Shown: piece after piece, positions 16,749-24,445 of the stretch
Layout of the letters: the number at the start of each line of letters is the position of its first letter
How positions within the stretch are numbered: position 1 is the stretch's first letter
Source: SXMI01 sp964391365
GTDB lineage: Bacteria > Actinomycetota > Acidimicrobiia > Acidimicrobiales > Microtrichaceae
Direction: 5' to 3'
Length of the DNA stretch: 32,737 nt
Assembly: GCA_964391365.1 (NCBI GenBank)
Contig: CAYMKW010000024.1
Span: forward strand, 1 to 32,737
Position numbers and translations under genes: made by a program
The notes under the pieces: model-generated
The model's input: the letters and a program-made list of their open reading frames with translations, nothing else
The model's database searches: none
Told to the model about the DNA's origin: nothing

Positions 16749-16776
16749 GGGCGGCACCCGGGAGCGGGCGCCGCCC
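16749..16776 (+). promoter_or_regulatory. GC-rich hairpin in the leader of the GGDEF-EAL gene
   Basis: GGGCGGC and GCCGCCC form a 7-bp stem around a 14-nt loop, beginning at or next to the expected transcript start and ending about 34 nt before GTG 16811. It does not match the c-di-GMP riboswitch (GEMM) consensus that I know. Confidence 0.35.
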
Positions 16777-16810
16777 CGAGGAGCGACGGCCAGGTGGGAG
16801 CAGCACGCAG

Positions 16811-18925
16811 GTGAGTGCATCGGCGTCGAGCCTCGTCGTGGCGCTCCTCGACCACCTCGAGGATCCGGCCTGGTTGGCCGAGACCGGGACCGGCGCGATC
16901 GTCGCCGCCAACGCCGCCGCCTGGGCCCTGTGCCCGCAGGCGACCGAGGGCACGAGCGTGTGCGACCTCCTGGAGCCCCGCCTGGATGCTGAGCGCTGGG
17001 CGCACCTCTGCGAGCGACTCGACGACGGAGGACACCCGTTGGCCTCGCACGTGCGGAGCGGCGAGCAGTCGGTGCCCGTCCAACTGTCGTTGAGCCGTCA
17101 CCTCCTGGACGGCCGGACCGTCGTCCTGGTCGTCGGCTCACGCGTCCGGCCCGCCCCGCCCGCCGCACCGGGCGCCGAGGCGACCGACTGGGCGGTCGTC
17201 GCCGACACGCTCGACGAGGGGGTGGCGCTCGTCGATGCAGGCGGCCGCATCACCTCGGTGAACGCAGCGTTCTGTCGGCTCGTCGGGCGCCAGGAACGCC
17301 AGCTCCTGGACCGCACGGTGCACGACCCGCCCTGGGACCTGGTCCTCGAGGACGGGGCCTCGCCCGACCCGAGGACGTCGGCACCCGTCGGAGCGCTCCG
17401 CACGGCGCGGAGCTGCGACGGGCCACTCCTCACGCCCCGCCACGTCCGCGGCGAACGACCGTGGTTCCGGATGGCCGCCCACCCGCTCCCGAGCGACGAG
17501 CCGGGCACCACCGCCGGTGCGGTCCTGGTGCTGAGCGACGAGACACCGGGTCGGGCCGCGGCCGCCGAGGTCGACCGGCTCCTCGGAGCCGACCCGCTCA
17601 CCGGGCTGGCATCGCGGTCCCGCATCGTCCAGATCGTCGGTTCGCTGACCCAGGACGTCCGGGGGGCGGTCAGTGCCGTCCGGGTCGGCGTGCTGCACGT
17701 CGACGTGGACGCGTTCCGCTCCATCAACGAGTCGTTCGGCACGGCCACCGGGGATGCGATCCTCGTGCAGGTCGCCGGACGCCTCCGCGACCTGGGTGAA
17801 CGCCGTGTCGAGATCGGCCGGATCGGCGTCGACGAGTTCCTCGTCGTGCACCAGGCCGACGGCGCCAGCCTGGCCTTCGACGCCCGGCTCCGACGCCTCG
17901 CCGAGGAGATCCAACGGCGACTGAGCGAGCCGTTCCAGGTCGACGGCCTGGAGGTCCGACTGACCGCCTCGGTGGGAGTCGCCCGCTCACCCGGCGACGC
18001 CTCGACCGCCGACGAACTGCTCGCCGCCGCCGGCCGTGCGCTCACCGCGAGCCGCTCGGACGCCCACCACGCCGTCGAGTTCCATCGGGGTGCGGGCGGT
18101 TCCGGGCGCCATGGTCACGCCGTCGAGCACGACCTCCGCACCGCCATCGCCCAGCGGGACCTGGATGTCCACTACCAGCCACTGTTCGACCTGCGGACCG
18201 GCGAGATCGCCGCAGCCGAGGCCCTGCTCCGCTGGCACCATCCGCTCCGCGGGCCGGTGCCGCCGTCGGTGTTCATCCCGGCCGCCGAGTCGAGCGGGTC
18301 GATCGTGGCGATCGGCGATCTGGTGCTCACCACCGTGGCCCGGGACCTCCGACGCTGGATCGACACCGGCACCCTCCCGCCCGACGTCCGGGTGGCGGTC
18401 AACGTCTCGGCCACCGAGTTCGAGCATCCGCAGTACGTCGAGCGGCTCTCACGCGTCCTGTCCGAGGCCGGCGTCCCGCCCCAGCGCCTCGAGCTGGAGA
18501 TCACCGAGAGCCTGCTGGTCCAGGACCTGCGCAGCGCCGCGCGGCGACTCGCCGAACTGGACGAACTCGGCTTCCTGATCGCCCTCGACGACTTCGGCAC
18601 CGGCTACTCGTCGTTGTCCTACCTGCACTCGCTCCCGCTGCACGCACTCAAGATCGACCGGCAGTTCGTCAGCGACCTGCGCGACGGCCGGAGCGGCACG
18701 ATCACCCGGACCATCGTGTCCATGGCCCACCACCTGGGCATCATCGCCATCGCCGAGGGCGTCGAGACCGAGGCCCAGCGGGACGTCCTGTCCCAGGCCG
18801 GGTGCGACGTCGTCCAGGGGTTCCTGTACGCCCCGCCACTACCGACCGCGGCGTTCGAGCGGCTCGTCGAGCGCCGGACCCGACCGGACGGGGCTCAGGT
18901 TCCCGTCGCCGCCGGCACGCCCTGA
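16811..18925 (+). CDS. PAS-PAS-GGDEF-EAL cyclic-di-GMP phosphodiesterase, degenerate cyclase motif
   Basis: A 704-residue signalling protein without membrane helices. Residues about 1-115 and 128-250 look like two PAS sensor domains. A GGDEF domain covers about 255-425; its signature is GVDEF (339-343), with the second glycine lost, so cyclase activity is doubtful. The EAL domain (about 440-690) is intact: EALLRW (470-475), NVSATEF, LEITES, DDFGTGYSSLSYL, KIDRQFV, AEGVETEAQ and QGF. It therefore probably degrades c-di-GMP, with the GGDEF half as a possible GTP-sensing regulator. The 3' end overlaps the end of the opposing histidine kinase gene by 31 bp. Confidence 0.92.
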   Translation: MSASASSLVVALLDHLEDPAWLAETGTGAIVAANAAAWALCPQATEGTSVCDLLEPRLDAERWAHLCERLDDGGHPLASHVRSGEQSVPVQLSLSRHLLDGRTVVLVVGSRVRPAPPAAPGAEATDWAVVADTLDEGVALVDAGGRITSVNAAFCRLVGRQERQLLDRTVHDPPWDLVLEDGASPDPRTSAPVGALRTARSCDGPLLTPRHVRGERPWFRMAAHPLPSDEPGTTAGAVLVLSDETPGRAAAAEVDRLLGADPLTGLASRSRIVQIVGSLTQDVRGAVSAVRVGVLHVDVDAFRSINESFGTATGDAILVQVAGRLRDLGERRVEIGRIGVDEFLVVHQADGASLAFDARLRRLAEEIQRRLSEPFQVDGLEVRLTASVGVARSPGDASTADELLAAAGRALTASRSDAHHAVEFHRGAGGSGRHGHAVEHDLRTAIAQRDLDVHYQPLFDLRTGEIAAAEALLRWHHPLRGPVPPSVFIPAAESSGSIVAIGDLVLTTVARDLRRWIDTGTLPPDVRVAVNVSATEFEHPQYVERLSRVLSEAGVPPQRLELEITESLLVQDLRSAARRLAELDELGFLIALDDFGTGYSSLSYLHSLPLHALKIDRQFVSDLRDGRSGTITRTIVSMAHHLGIIAIAEGVETEAQRDVLSQAGCDVVQGFLYAPPLPTAAFERLVERRTRPDGAQVPVAAGTP

Positions 18926-20454
18926 CCCGAATCCGTCGGGGTCCCGTCACCGGAACCGCCGTCGTCGGAGTCCGGGTCGAGGTCCTCACCGACGTCGGTC
19001 GAGGCCTCCGGGTCGAGTCCCATGGTCCAGGCGGCCGACGGGAGGGCGACGACGAACGCGGCGCCGCCGAGCGGGCTGTCCTCCACCGAGATCCGGCCGC
19101 CGTGCTGCTCGACGATCCGCTTGGTCAGCGCCAGACCCAGCCCGGCACCGCCGGCGTCACGAGCCCGGCCCGCCTGCAGCCGGGCGAACCGCTCGAACAC
19201 CGTGGAGCGATCCTCCACGGGAATCCCCGGACCGTCGTCATCGACCCGGAGCACCACCCAGGGGCCGACCTGTTGTAGGGACACCTGCACCTGCGAACCG
19301 GCGTGGCGGGCGGCGTTGTCCATGAGGTTGCGCACCACGCTCGTCAGCTCGTCCTCGTTGCCCCACACCCGCCCGGCGGACACCGCCGAGAGGTCGAGCG
19401 GCATCGCCGTCATGCGAGATCGCTGGGACAGCACGATCTCGTCCAGGTCCACCTCGGCCCTGGGCAGGATGCGGCCCTCCTCGATCTTCGCCAACGCCAG
19501 GAGGTTGTTGACCATGTGCTCGAGGCGGAGGTCCTCGGCCAGCACCACAGCCGCCACGTCAGGCCAGTCGACACCGTCCGGGGACCGGAGCGCCGACTCC
19601 AGCTGGGCCCTGATGGACGAGATGGGCGAACGGAGCTCGTGGCTGGCGTCGGAGACGAACTCCCGCTGGCGCTCCGCCGCCGCCTCCACCCGGGCGATCA
19701 TGGCGTTCAGCGTCTGGCCCAGGTCGGTCACCTCGTCGCCGATCGGCGACACGTCCACCCGCGCCTCCAGGTTCCCGGTGGTGGTGATCTGACGGACCCG
19801 GCTGGTCATGTTGGCCACCGGGCCGAGCGCCACGCCGGTCATCTTCCAGGTCAGGTAGCCGGCGGCCAGGGTCAGCACCGTGAACATGAGGACGAGCACG
19901 TTGCGGAACGCGGCCACCGAACGGTCGACGTCACCGACCGACGACACGGCGTGGATCGTCAGGTCCCCCCACCGGGTGGGCACGGTCCGGGTCACCTCGA
20001 ACGCCTCGTCGGGCGAGGGCAGCATCGGACCGTCCCGGCCGAACAGCACGAGTCGACCCTGGGCGTCGACGCCGCGCACCTTGAGCTGCGAGAACGCCGG
20101 GCCGTCCAGGTAGAAGTACGTCGAGGAGATCACGTCCTCGAGGTCGTCGAGCGACCCCATCGGTCCGACCCCCGTGCCGGCACCGATCCGCTGCTGGAAC
20201 TCGGCCGGCGACGAGAACAACTCGGCCGGGACCTGACCCTGGACCAGAGCGTCGGCCATGGACTCGACCACCCGACCGCTCCGGCTCGTCACGTCGTTGC
20301 GAAGCGCAGTTGTCAACCACTGGTCGATGACTAACAACCCGACGGCGAGCGATGCCCCCACCATGACGACGACGATCGCCGTCGAGCGGAAGCGGACCGA
20401 GTAACGCCAGCGGTCGCCGAGCGAGATCCGCCCGTGCGCCTCGGACTCAGCCAC
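18895..20454 (-). CDS. OmpR-partner sensor histidine kinase
   Basis: A 519-residue inner-membrane kinase starting at GTG 20454, overlapping the stop of the response regulator gene by 8 nt (GTGGCTGA), so the pair is translationally coupled. There are two transmembrane helices (about 25-45 and 190-212) around an extracytoplasmic sensor of about 145 residues, then HAMP. The HisKA segment REFVSDASHELRSPISSI places the phospho-histidine at His272. The ATPase domain follows: NLMDNAARHA (N box), VDDDGPGIP (G1) and GGAGLGLALTKRIVEQHGG (G2). The C-terminus carries an unusual tail of about 40 residues rich in Asp, Gly, Ser and Thr. The signal sensed is unknown. Confidence 0.93.
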   Translation of the reverse strand: MAESEAHGRISLGDRWRYSVRFRSTAIVVVMVGASLAVGLLVIDQWLTTALRNDVTSRSGRVVESMADALVQGQVPAELFSSPAEFQQRIGAGTGVGPMGSLDDLEDVISSTYFYLDGPAFSQLKVRGVDAQGRLVLFGRDGPMLPSPDEAFEVTRTVPTRWGDLTIHAVSSVGDVDRSVAAFRNVLVLMFTVLTLAAGYLTWKMTGVALGPVANMTSRVRQITTTGNLEARVDVSPIGDEVTDLGQTLNAMIARVEAAAERQREFVSDASHELRSPISSIRAQLESALRSPDGVDWPDVAAVVLAEDLRLEHMVNNLLALAKIEEGRILPRAEVDLDEIVLSQRSRMTAMPLDLSAVSAGRVWGNEDELTSVVRNLMDNAARHAGSQVQVSLQQVGPWVVLRVDDDGPGIPVEDRSTVFERFARLQAGRARDAGGAGLGLALTKRIVEQHGGRISVEDSPLGGAAFVVALPSAAWTMGLDPEASTDVGEDLDPDSDDGGSGDGTPTDSGQGVPAATGT

Positions 20455-21145
20455 GGTCCTCGCTCCCGATCCGGTAGCCGGCACCCCGGACCGTGCGGAT
20501 GTCGTTGCGGCCGAAGGGCCGATCGAGCTTGCGACGCAGGTAGCCGATGTAGACCTCGACCACGTTGGGGTCCCCCTCGAAGTCCTCGCCCCACACCTTC
20601 TCGAGCAGGTCCTGCTTGTCGATGACCTGGCCCGGTCGGCGCATCAGCGCCTCGAGGAGCTCGTACTCGCGCGTCGTGAGCGAGATGAGGGTCTCACCCC
20701 GGTGGCATGTCCGCGAGATCGGGTCGAGCGTCAGGTCACCGATCACGAGCGGCTGGCCGCGGCCGTCGGCCGAACGTCGGAGGAGCGCCCGGATGCGGGC
20801 GACGAGCACCACGAAGCTGAAGGGCTTGGACAGGAAGTCGTCGGCGCCGGTGTCGAGCGCCTCGGCCTCGTCGTACTCGCCGTCCTTCGCCGTGAGCATC
20901 AGGATGGGCGTGCCCACCCCCTCGTCGCGCAGGGTCTGGCAGACCTTGTAGCCGTTCATGCCCGGCAACATGATGTCCAGGACGATCGCGTCGATGTCCT
21001 CGCTGCGGGCCTGCTCCAGGCCGGTGAGTCCGTCGTGGGCGACGGTGACCTCGAAGCCCTCGGCGGTCAGCCCCCTGGCGACCCCGTCGGCGAGCGCCTC
21101 CTCGTCCTCCACGATCAGGATCCGGGCTTCGGGGGCGTCGGCCAT
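20447..21145 (-). CDS. OmpR/PhoB-family response regulator
   Basis: A 232-residue DNA-binding regulator. The receiver domain has the acidic pocket VEDEE (12-16), phospho-acceptor Asp57 in IVLDIMLPG, a Thr in MLTAKD and Lys107 in LSKPF. The C-terminal winged helix (about 135-228) includes LTTREYELLEALMRRPGQ, VVEVYIGYLRRKL and IRTVRGAGYRI. ATG 21145 follows an AGGAG sequence by about 10 nt. It is the first gene of an operon with the histidine kinase. Its upstream region holds a 7-bp inverted repeat and, farther up, the 27-bp tandem array. Confidence 0.94.
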   Translation of the reverse strand: MADAPEARILIVEDEEALADGVARGLTAEGFEVTVAHDGLTGLEQARSEDIDAIVLDIMLPGMNGYKVCQTLRDEGVGTPILMLTAKDGEYDEAEALDTGADDFLSKPFSFVVLVARIRALLRRSADGRGQPLVIGDLTLDPISRTCHRGETLISLTTREYELLEALMRRPGQVIDKQDLLEKVWGEDFEGDPNVVEVYIGYLRRKLDRPFGRNDIRTVRGAGYRIGSEDRG

Positions 21146-21188
21146 GCTGGTGGTGCTCCTGTCTGGTTCGTGGTCCGGTCACGACCGG

Positions 21189-21207
21189 CGTTCCGCTCGT
21201 CGGAACG
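21189..21207. promoter_or_regulatory. Inverted repeat upstream of the response regulator
   Basis: CGTTCCG, 5 nt, CGGAACG: a perfect 7-bp dyad 44 nt upstream of the regulator start. It could be an operator or autoregulatory site, or a leader hairpin. It does not fit the SOS box form. Confidence 0.35.
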
Positions 21208-21272
21208 GCGACCCGACCAGTCTCTCAGGTACGACGCTCCTGCGGCAGCCCCGACTGAGAATCCCGCCAGTG

Positions 21273-21538
21273 CCTCCAGCCACGGTCAGTCCCAGGTGGC
21301 CTCCAGCCACGGTCAGTCCCAGGTGGNNNNNNNNNNNNNNNNNNNNNNNNNNNNNNNNNNNNNNNNNNNNNNNNNNNNNNNNNNNNNNNNNNNNNNNNNN
21401 NNNNNNNNNNNNNNNNNNNNNNNNNNCCACGGTCAGTCCCAGGTGGCCTCCAGCCACGGTCAGTCCCAGGTGGCCTCCAGCCACGGTCAGTCCCAGGTGG
21501 CCTCCAGCCACGGTCAGTCCCAGGTGGCCTCCAGCCAC
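21273..21538. repeat. 27-bp tandem array overlapping the 3' end of imuB
   Basis: Perfect head-to-tail 27-bp units stand at 21273-21299 and 21300-21326, then a 100-N gap, a 20-bp partial unit at 21427-21446, full units at 21447, 21474 and 21501, and an 11-bp partial at 21528. The unit nearest imuB (21501-21527) contains that gene's last codons and TGA, so the array consists of copies of the end of imuB. Each copy includes the dyad GCCAC-N12-GTGGC. No spacers separate the units. The true copy number is hidden by the gap. Confidence 0.95.
21327..21426. other. Assembly gap (100 N) inside the tandem array
   Basis: Exactly 100 N, a conventional placeholder for a gap of unknown length. It falls inside perfect repeats, which short reads cannot span. 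Confidence 0.99.
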
Positions 21539-23169
21539 CATGTCCCCGACTCGAGGGCGAGCAGGTGGGCGGCCTCCCCCGGCAGATCGTCGTCGGGATC
21601 GCCCACCACGACCTGGATCCGGGCCCGACGGCGGTGCGCGGTGGCGTCCCACCAGCGCTCGTCGCTGCACCACGGGCCGGCCCACGAACGCACCGCCACC
21701 CACGTCCGACCGTCCAGACGGCAACGGGCCGGCATCGAGCTCAGGTGGCCCCGCCCGCTGACCCGGACCGGGAGGCCGTCCATCCCGAGCACCTCCACCT
21801 CCCGGAGCGTCGACCAGATCCGACTGGGCGACGGCGCCGGCAACGACCCCGGCCAGGGGGCGACCGGCGGCTCGGCCCGCCCGGAGAGGTCGACCCCCTC
21901 CAACGGAACCACACGCACCCGCTCGCCCGGTGATCGACCTCCCGCCCACTCCGGGACCAGCACGGCGTCCGCTCCCAGGTGACCCTGGAGCCGGGCCAGC
22001 GCCCGCAGGGCCCGTTCGGTGGAGTCGTCGGACCCACCCCAGAGTCCGAGTTGGCGGCCGGCATCCGCCACCACCTGATCGGGGACGAGCCCGATGCGAC
22101 AGACGCCACCCTCCGACAGGCCGGACCGTTGTCGGAAGCGGAGCCACCCGTCGAGTTGCCACCGGACCCGCTGAGCGATCGCCGAGGGGGTGAGCACCCC
22201 CTCGTGCCGCCACAGCCGCTCGAGTTGCTCCCCGTCGACGGTCTCCACCCGCACCAGCACCCGGGTGCAGGCCAACCCCCGGCCACCCAGTCGGTCGTCG
22301 AGTTGGTCGGCGAGCACCTTGGCGACGAACGCGACCCGGTCCACCCGGTCCGCCGGTGGGTCCACGTCACCGATGACCGACAGGTCCACCGGCGCCTCCA
22401 CGACGTCGGCCGGGACCGTCTCGCGACCGGTCGCCACCTGGTGGGCGGCCCGACCGAGACCACCGAACCGGGCCGAGACGTCGGGCGCCGGGAGCGCAGC
22501 CAGGTGGCCCACCGTCCGGATGCCGAGCCGGCGGAGCAGGTCGGCGAAGCGCTCGCCACCCGGTGTCCCGCCGGACGTGACCCCGACCCGGCCCGCCACC
22601 GCGTCCGGGTCCAACACGTCCTCCAGTGCCCGGACGGGCAGCGGGGCGAGGTGGTCGGCCGTCGCCCCGGGGGGCACCACGACCGGCTCGCCGGATCGGG
22701 CCGCCTCCACCGCCACGACCTGGGCCGCCCGTGGACCGTCGGCGACGCCGACACCCACCCGGACGTCGACGTCCACACCGAGGGCACTCCGGACCCGATC
22801 CCGGACGAGTCGGCTCAACGCGCGGTCCCCACCGTGGTAGCGGGACGGCCCACGGGTCGGCACCACGCACCGTCCGGCCCGGACGACCTCCACCCGGGGC
22901 GCCAGGTCCTCCAGGGCCTGCAGTGCCGGCTCGAAGGAGCGGGCATCACGGGCGTCGTCGTGGGCGTGCAGCTCCAGCGACGGACACCTGGACTGGGCCT
23001 CACGACGCCGGAGCCCGGGCACCACCCCCTGACTCCGGGCCGCCACGGACACCGCCACCACCCGGTTGCCCCGCAGCACCGCAACCGGGACATCCGCCGG
23101 TCGACCCAGCGCCACGGCCGGGAAGTCGGGGACCTCCACGGCCAGCGATCGCAGCGACGGGGTGCCCAC
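21514..23169 (-). CDS. imuB: ImuB, catalytically dead Y-family polymerase homologue
   Basis: A 551-residue mutasome hub. The Y-family fold is recognisable (ARSQGVVPGLRRREAQSRCP, ALEDLAPRVEVVRAGRCVV, LGIRTVGHLAALP), but the acidic catalytic positions are absent: the usual 'DMDAFFASVE' start reads AVEVPDFPAVAL and the 'S.DE.YLD' motif is replaced. QLGLWG at 373-378 matches the beta-clamp-binding motif of mycobacterial ImuB. It should bridge ImuA', DnaE2 and the clamp. GTG 23169 lies 17 nt after the imuA' stop, preceded by GGCGGG; earlier in-frame codons overlap imuA'. The last residues WLEATWD and the stop lie within the first unit of the 27-bp array. Confidence 0.9.
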   Translation of the reverse strand: MGTPSLRSLAVEVPDFPAVALGRPADVPVAVLRGNRVVAVSVAARSQGVVPGLRRREAQSRCPSLELHAHDDARDARSFEPALQALEDLAPRVEVVRAGRCVVPTRGPSRYHGGDRALSRLVRDRVRSALGVDVDVRVGVGVADGPRAAQVVAVEAARSGEPVVVPPGATADHLAPLPVRALEDVLDPDAVAGRVGVTSGGTPGGERFADLLRRLGIRTVGHLAALPAPDVSARFGGLGRAAHQVATGRETVPADVVEAPVDLSVIGDVDPPADRVDRVAFVAKVLADQLDDRLGGRGLACTRVLVRVETVDGEQLERLWRHEGVLTPSAIAQRVRWQLDGWLRFRQRSGLSEGGVCRIGLVPDQVVADAGRQLGLWGGSDDSTERALRALARLQGHLGADAVLVPEWAGGRSPGERVRVVPLEGVDLSGRAEPPVAPWPGSLPAPSPSRIWSTLREVEVLGMDGLPVRVSGRGHLSSMPARCRLDGRTWVAVRSWAGPWCSDERWWDATAHRRRARIQVVVGDPDDDLPGEAAHLLALESGTWWLEATWD

Positions 23170-23186
23170 CGGAGCGATCCCGCCGC

Positions 23187-23954
23187 TCAGGCCGACCGGA
23201 CCCGGAACGGCACGATCCGGCCCGACCCGACCGGGACGGGTGACGTCACCTCGATCCCGGGTCCGATACCGCCGGCCGGAGCGGATGCAGCGACACCGTC
23301 CGGACCGGGCAGCAGCAGTTCCACCCGCCGGGAGCGGTCCGCCCCGTGACGACCCGACGCCACCACGGTGATCTCCCGCGACCGCAGCGCCCCCCACCCC
23401 CGGCCCGCACCGTCCCAACGTCCGGGGGCCCGGGCGTCCACGCGGAGACGCAGGTCCACTCCCGGCCACGCCCGGGCGTCCGGGGCGTCGTCCAGGGCCA
23501 CCACGACCGCCCCGCGTTCGCGGGCGCGTCCTGCGAGCCGGGACACCTCACGCCGGTCGGGACGGTGATCGGGACCGCAGAGCACCACGTCGAACCCGTC
23601 CACGAGCGTGGCGGCGACCGTCGCCCAGTCCGAACCGTCGGCGCGGACCACCGCCACGCGTGACAGGTCGACACCGAGTTCGTCCGCAGCCGCCCAACCC
23701 AACGAGGACACCGACACGCAACCGACCCAGGACCCGCACCGGCTGGGTCCGGCCACCACTGCCATGGCCAGCGAGGTGGCCCCGGCACCACCACCCACCC
23801 AGACGGTCGTGCCCCGCTGCAACGCCCCGAGGGGCAGCAGCTCCCGCACGGGCGGGTCCACCTCGAGGGTCCGCTCGTGCGCGCCCACGACCGGCTGGAC
23901 CTGTTCGATCAGCTCACGCAGGGCTGCGAGTCGTTCCGGGCGCTCGACGCTCAC
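23187..23954 (-). CDS. imuA': ImuA', RecA-like mutasome accessory protein
   Basis: A 255-residue protein with a RecA-like core. The P-loop position reads GGGAGATSLA and lacks the GKT of a working Walker A, as in other actinobacterial ImuA'. The central AVVRADGSDWATVAATLVDGFDVVLCG and AVVVALDD fit the RecA-fold core. It is assigned to ImuA' mainly by its position immediately before imuB, the fold, and the shared SOS control with dnaE2. GTG 23954 lies 11 nt downstream of an SOS box. It probably stabilises the ImuB-DnaE2 assembly rather than acting as an ATPase (inference from the missing lysine). Confidence 0.82.
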   Translation of the reverse strand: MSVERPERLAALRELIEQVQPVVGAHERTLEVDPPVRELLPLGALQRGTTVWVGGGAGATSLAMAVVAGPSRCGSWVGCVSVSSLGWAAADELGVDLSRVAVVRADGSDWATVAATLVDGFDVVLCGPDHRPDRREVSRLAGRARERGAVVVALDDAPDARAWPGVDLRLRVDARAPGRWDGAGRGWGALRSREITVVASGRHGADRSRRVELLLPGPDGVAASAPAGGIGPGIEVTSPVPVGSGRIVPFRVRSA

Positions 23955-23961
23955 GAGGAGC

Positions 23962-23967
23962 AGTATC
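23962..23967 (-). promoter_or_regulatory. -10 element of imuA'-imuB
   Basis: GATACT on the minus strand overlaps the SOS box by two bases and ends 7 nt before GTG 23954. This matches the dnaE2 promoter layout and again predicts little or no leader. Confidence 0.4.
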
Positions 23968-23981
23968 GAACACCTGTTCGG
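23966..23981. promoter_or_regulatory. LexA (SOS) box of imuA'-imuB
   Basis: TCGAACACCTGTTCGG matches TCGAAC-N4-GTTCGA with one mismatch at the last base. It sits 11 nt upstream of the imuA' start, nearly the same position as the box before dnaE2, supporting joint LexA control of all three mutasome genes. Confidence 0.82.
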
Positions 23982-24016
23982 TCGACCGCAAGTGGGTGAC
24001 CGGTCTCCCGAGTGGT

Positions 24017-24358
24017 TCAGTCGGCCTCGGCCGGAGCACCGAAGGACTCGGGCGTCGGCACCTCGACCCCGGGCCGGTAGTACGTGTAGAGGTCGCCGAT
24101 GATCTCGGCGATGCCGGAGGTGTCGTCAGCACCCTTCGACAGGTCGACCGTGATGACGTTCGAGTTCACGTGGATCTGGTCGATACCGCCACGCTCGAAG
24201 AGTCGGCGGGCGAGCACGTCCGGCGGACGGTCCCCCACCACCGGACGGTCCTTGCGGTAGCGCTCGTGCCCGGTTCCGGTGAGCACCCGGTTGATCTCGA
24301 ACCGCACCACACCCGGTCGACTCGATCGCTTCTCGATGACGGAGACAGGCTGACCCAC
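24017..24358 (-). CDS. Small Nfu-N-domain-like protein
   Basis: A 113-residue protein that resembles the N-terminal domain of Nfu iron-sulfur scaffolds: VVRFEINRVLTG, PPDVLARRLFERGGIDQIHVNSNVITVDL. In full-length Nfu this domain is followed by a CxxC NifU-C domain that carries the cluster. Here that part is absent and the protein has no cysteine at all, so cluster binding is unlikely. Similar stand-alone forms exist in actinobacteria to my knowledge, with no settled function. GTG 24358 lies 8 nt after a TAGCAT -10. The gene is divergent from the truncated haemoglobin gene. Family assignment is probable, function unknown. Confidence 0.65.
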   Translation of the reverse strand: MGQPVSVIEKRSSRPGVVRFEINRVLTGTGHERYRKDRPVVGDRPPDVLARRLFERGGIDQIHVNSNVITVDLSKGADDTSGIAEIIGDLYTYYRPGVEVPTPESFGAPAEAD

Positions 24359-24366
24359 GGACGCGG

Positions 24367-24372
24367 ATGCTA
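24367..24372 (-). promoter_or_regulatory. -10 element of the Nfu-N-like gene
   Basis: TAGCAT on the minus strand, 8 nt before GTG 24358, in the leaderless arrangement. Confidence 0.42.
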
Positions 24373-24445
24373 CCGCCAGGCCGCCCGGGGACCCACCATC
24401 GGGACGCGGCTGGCGGCCGCCCGCTCCGGGGAGCAGCATGACCCC

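Noticed and set aside
16749..16811. c-di-GMP riboswitch before the GGDEF-EAL gene
   Set aside because: There is a GC hairpin, but the conserved GEMM core bases are not present and the leader is too short.
21273..21538. CRISPR array
   Set aside because: Units follow each other directly with no unique spacers, no cas genes are near, and the unit is a copy of the end of imuB.
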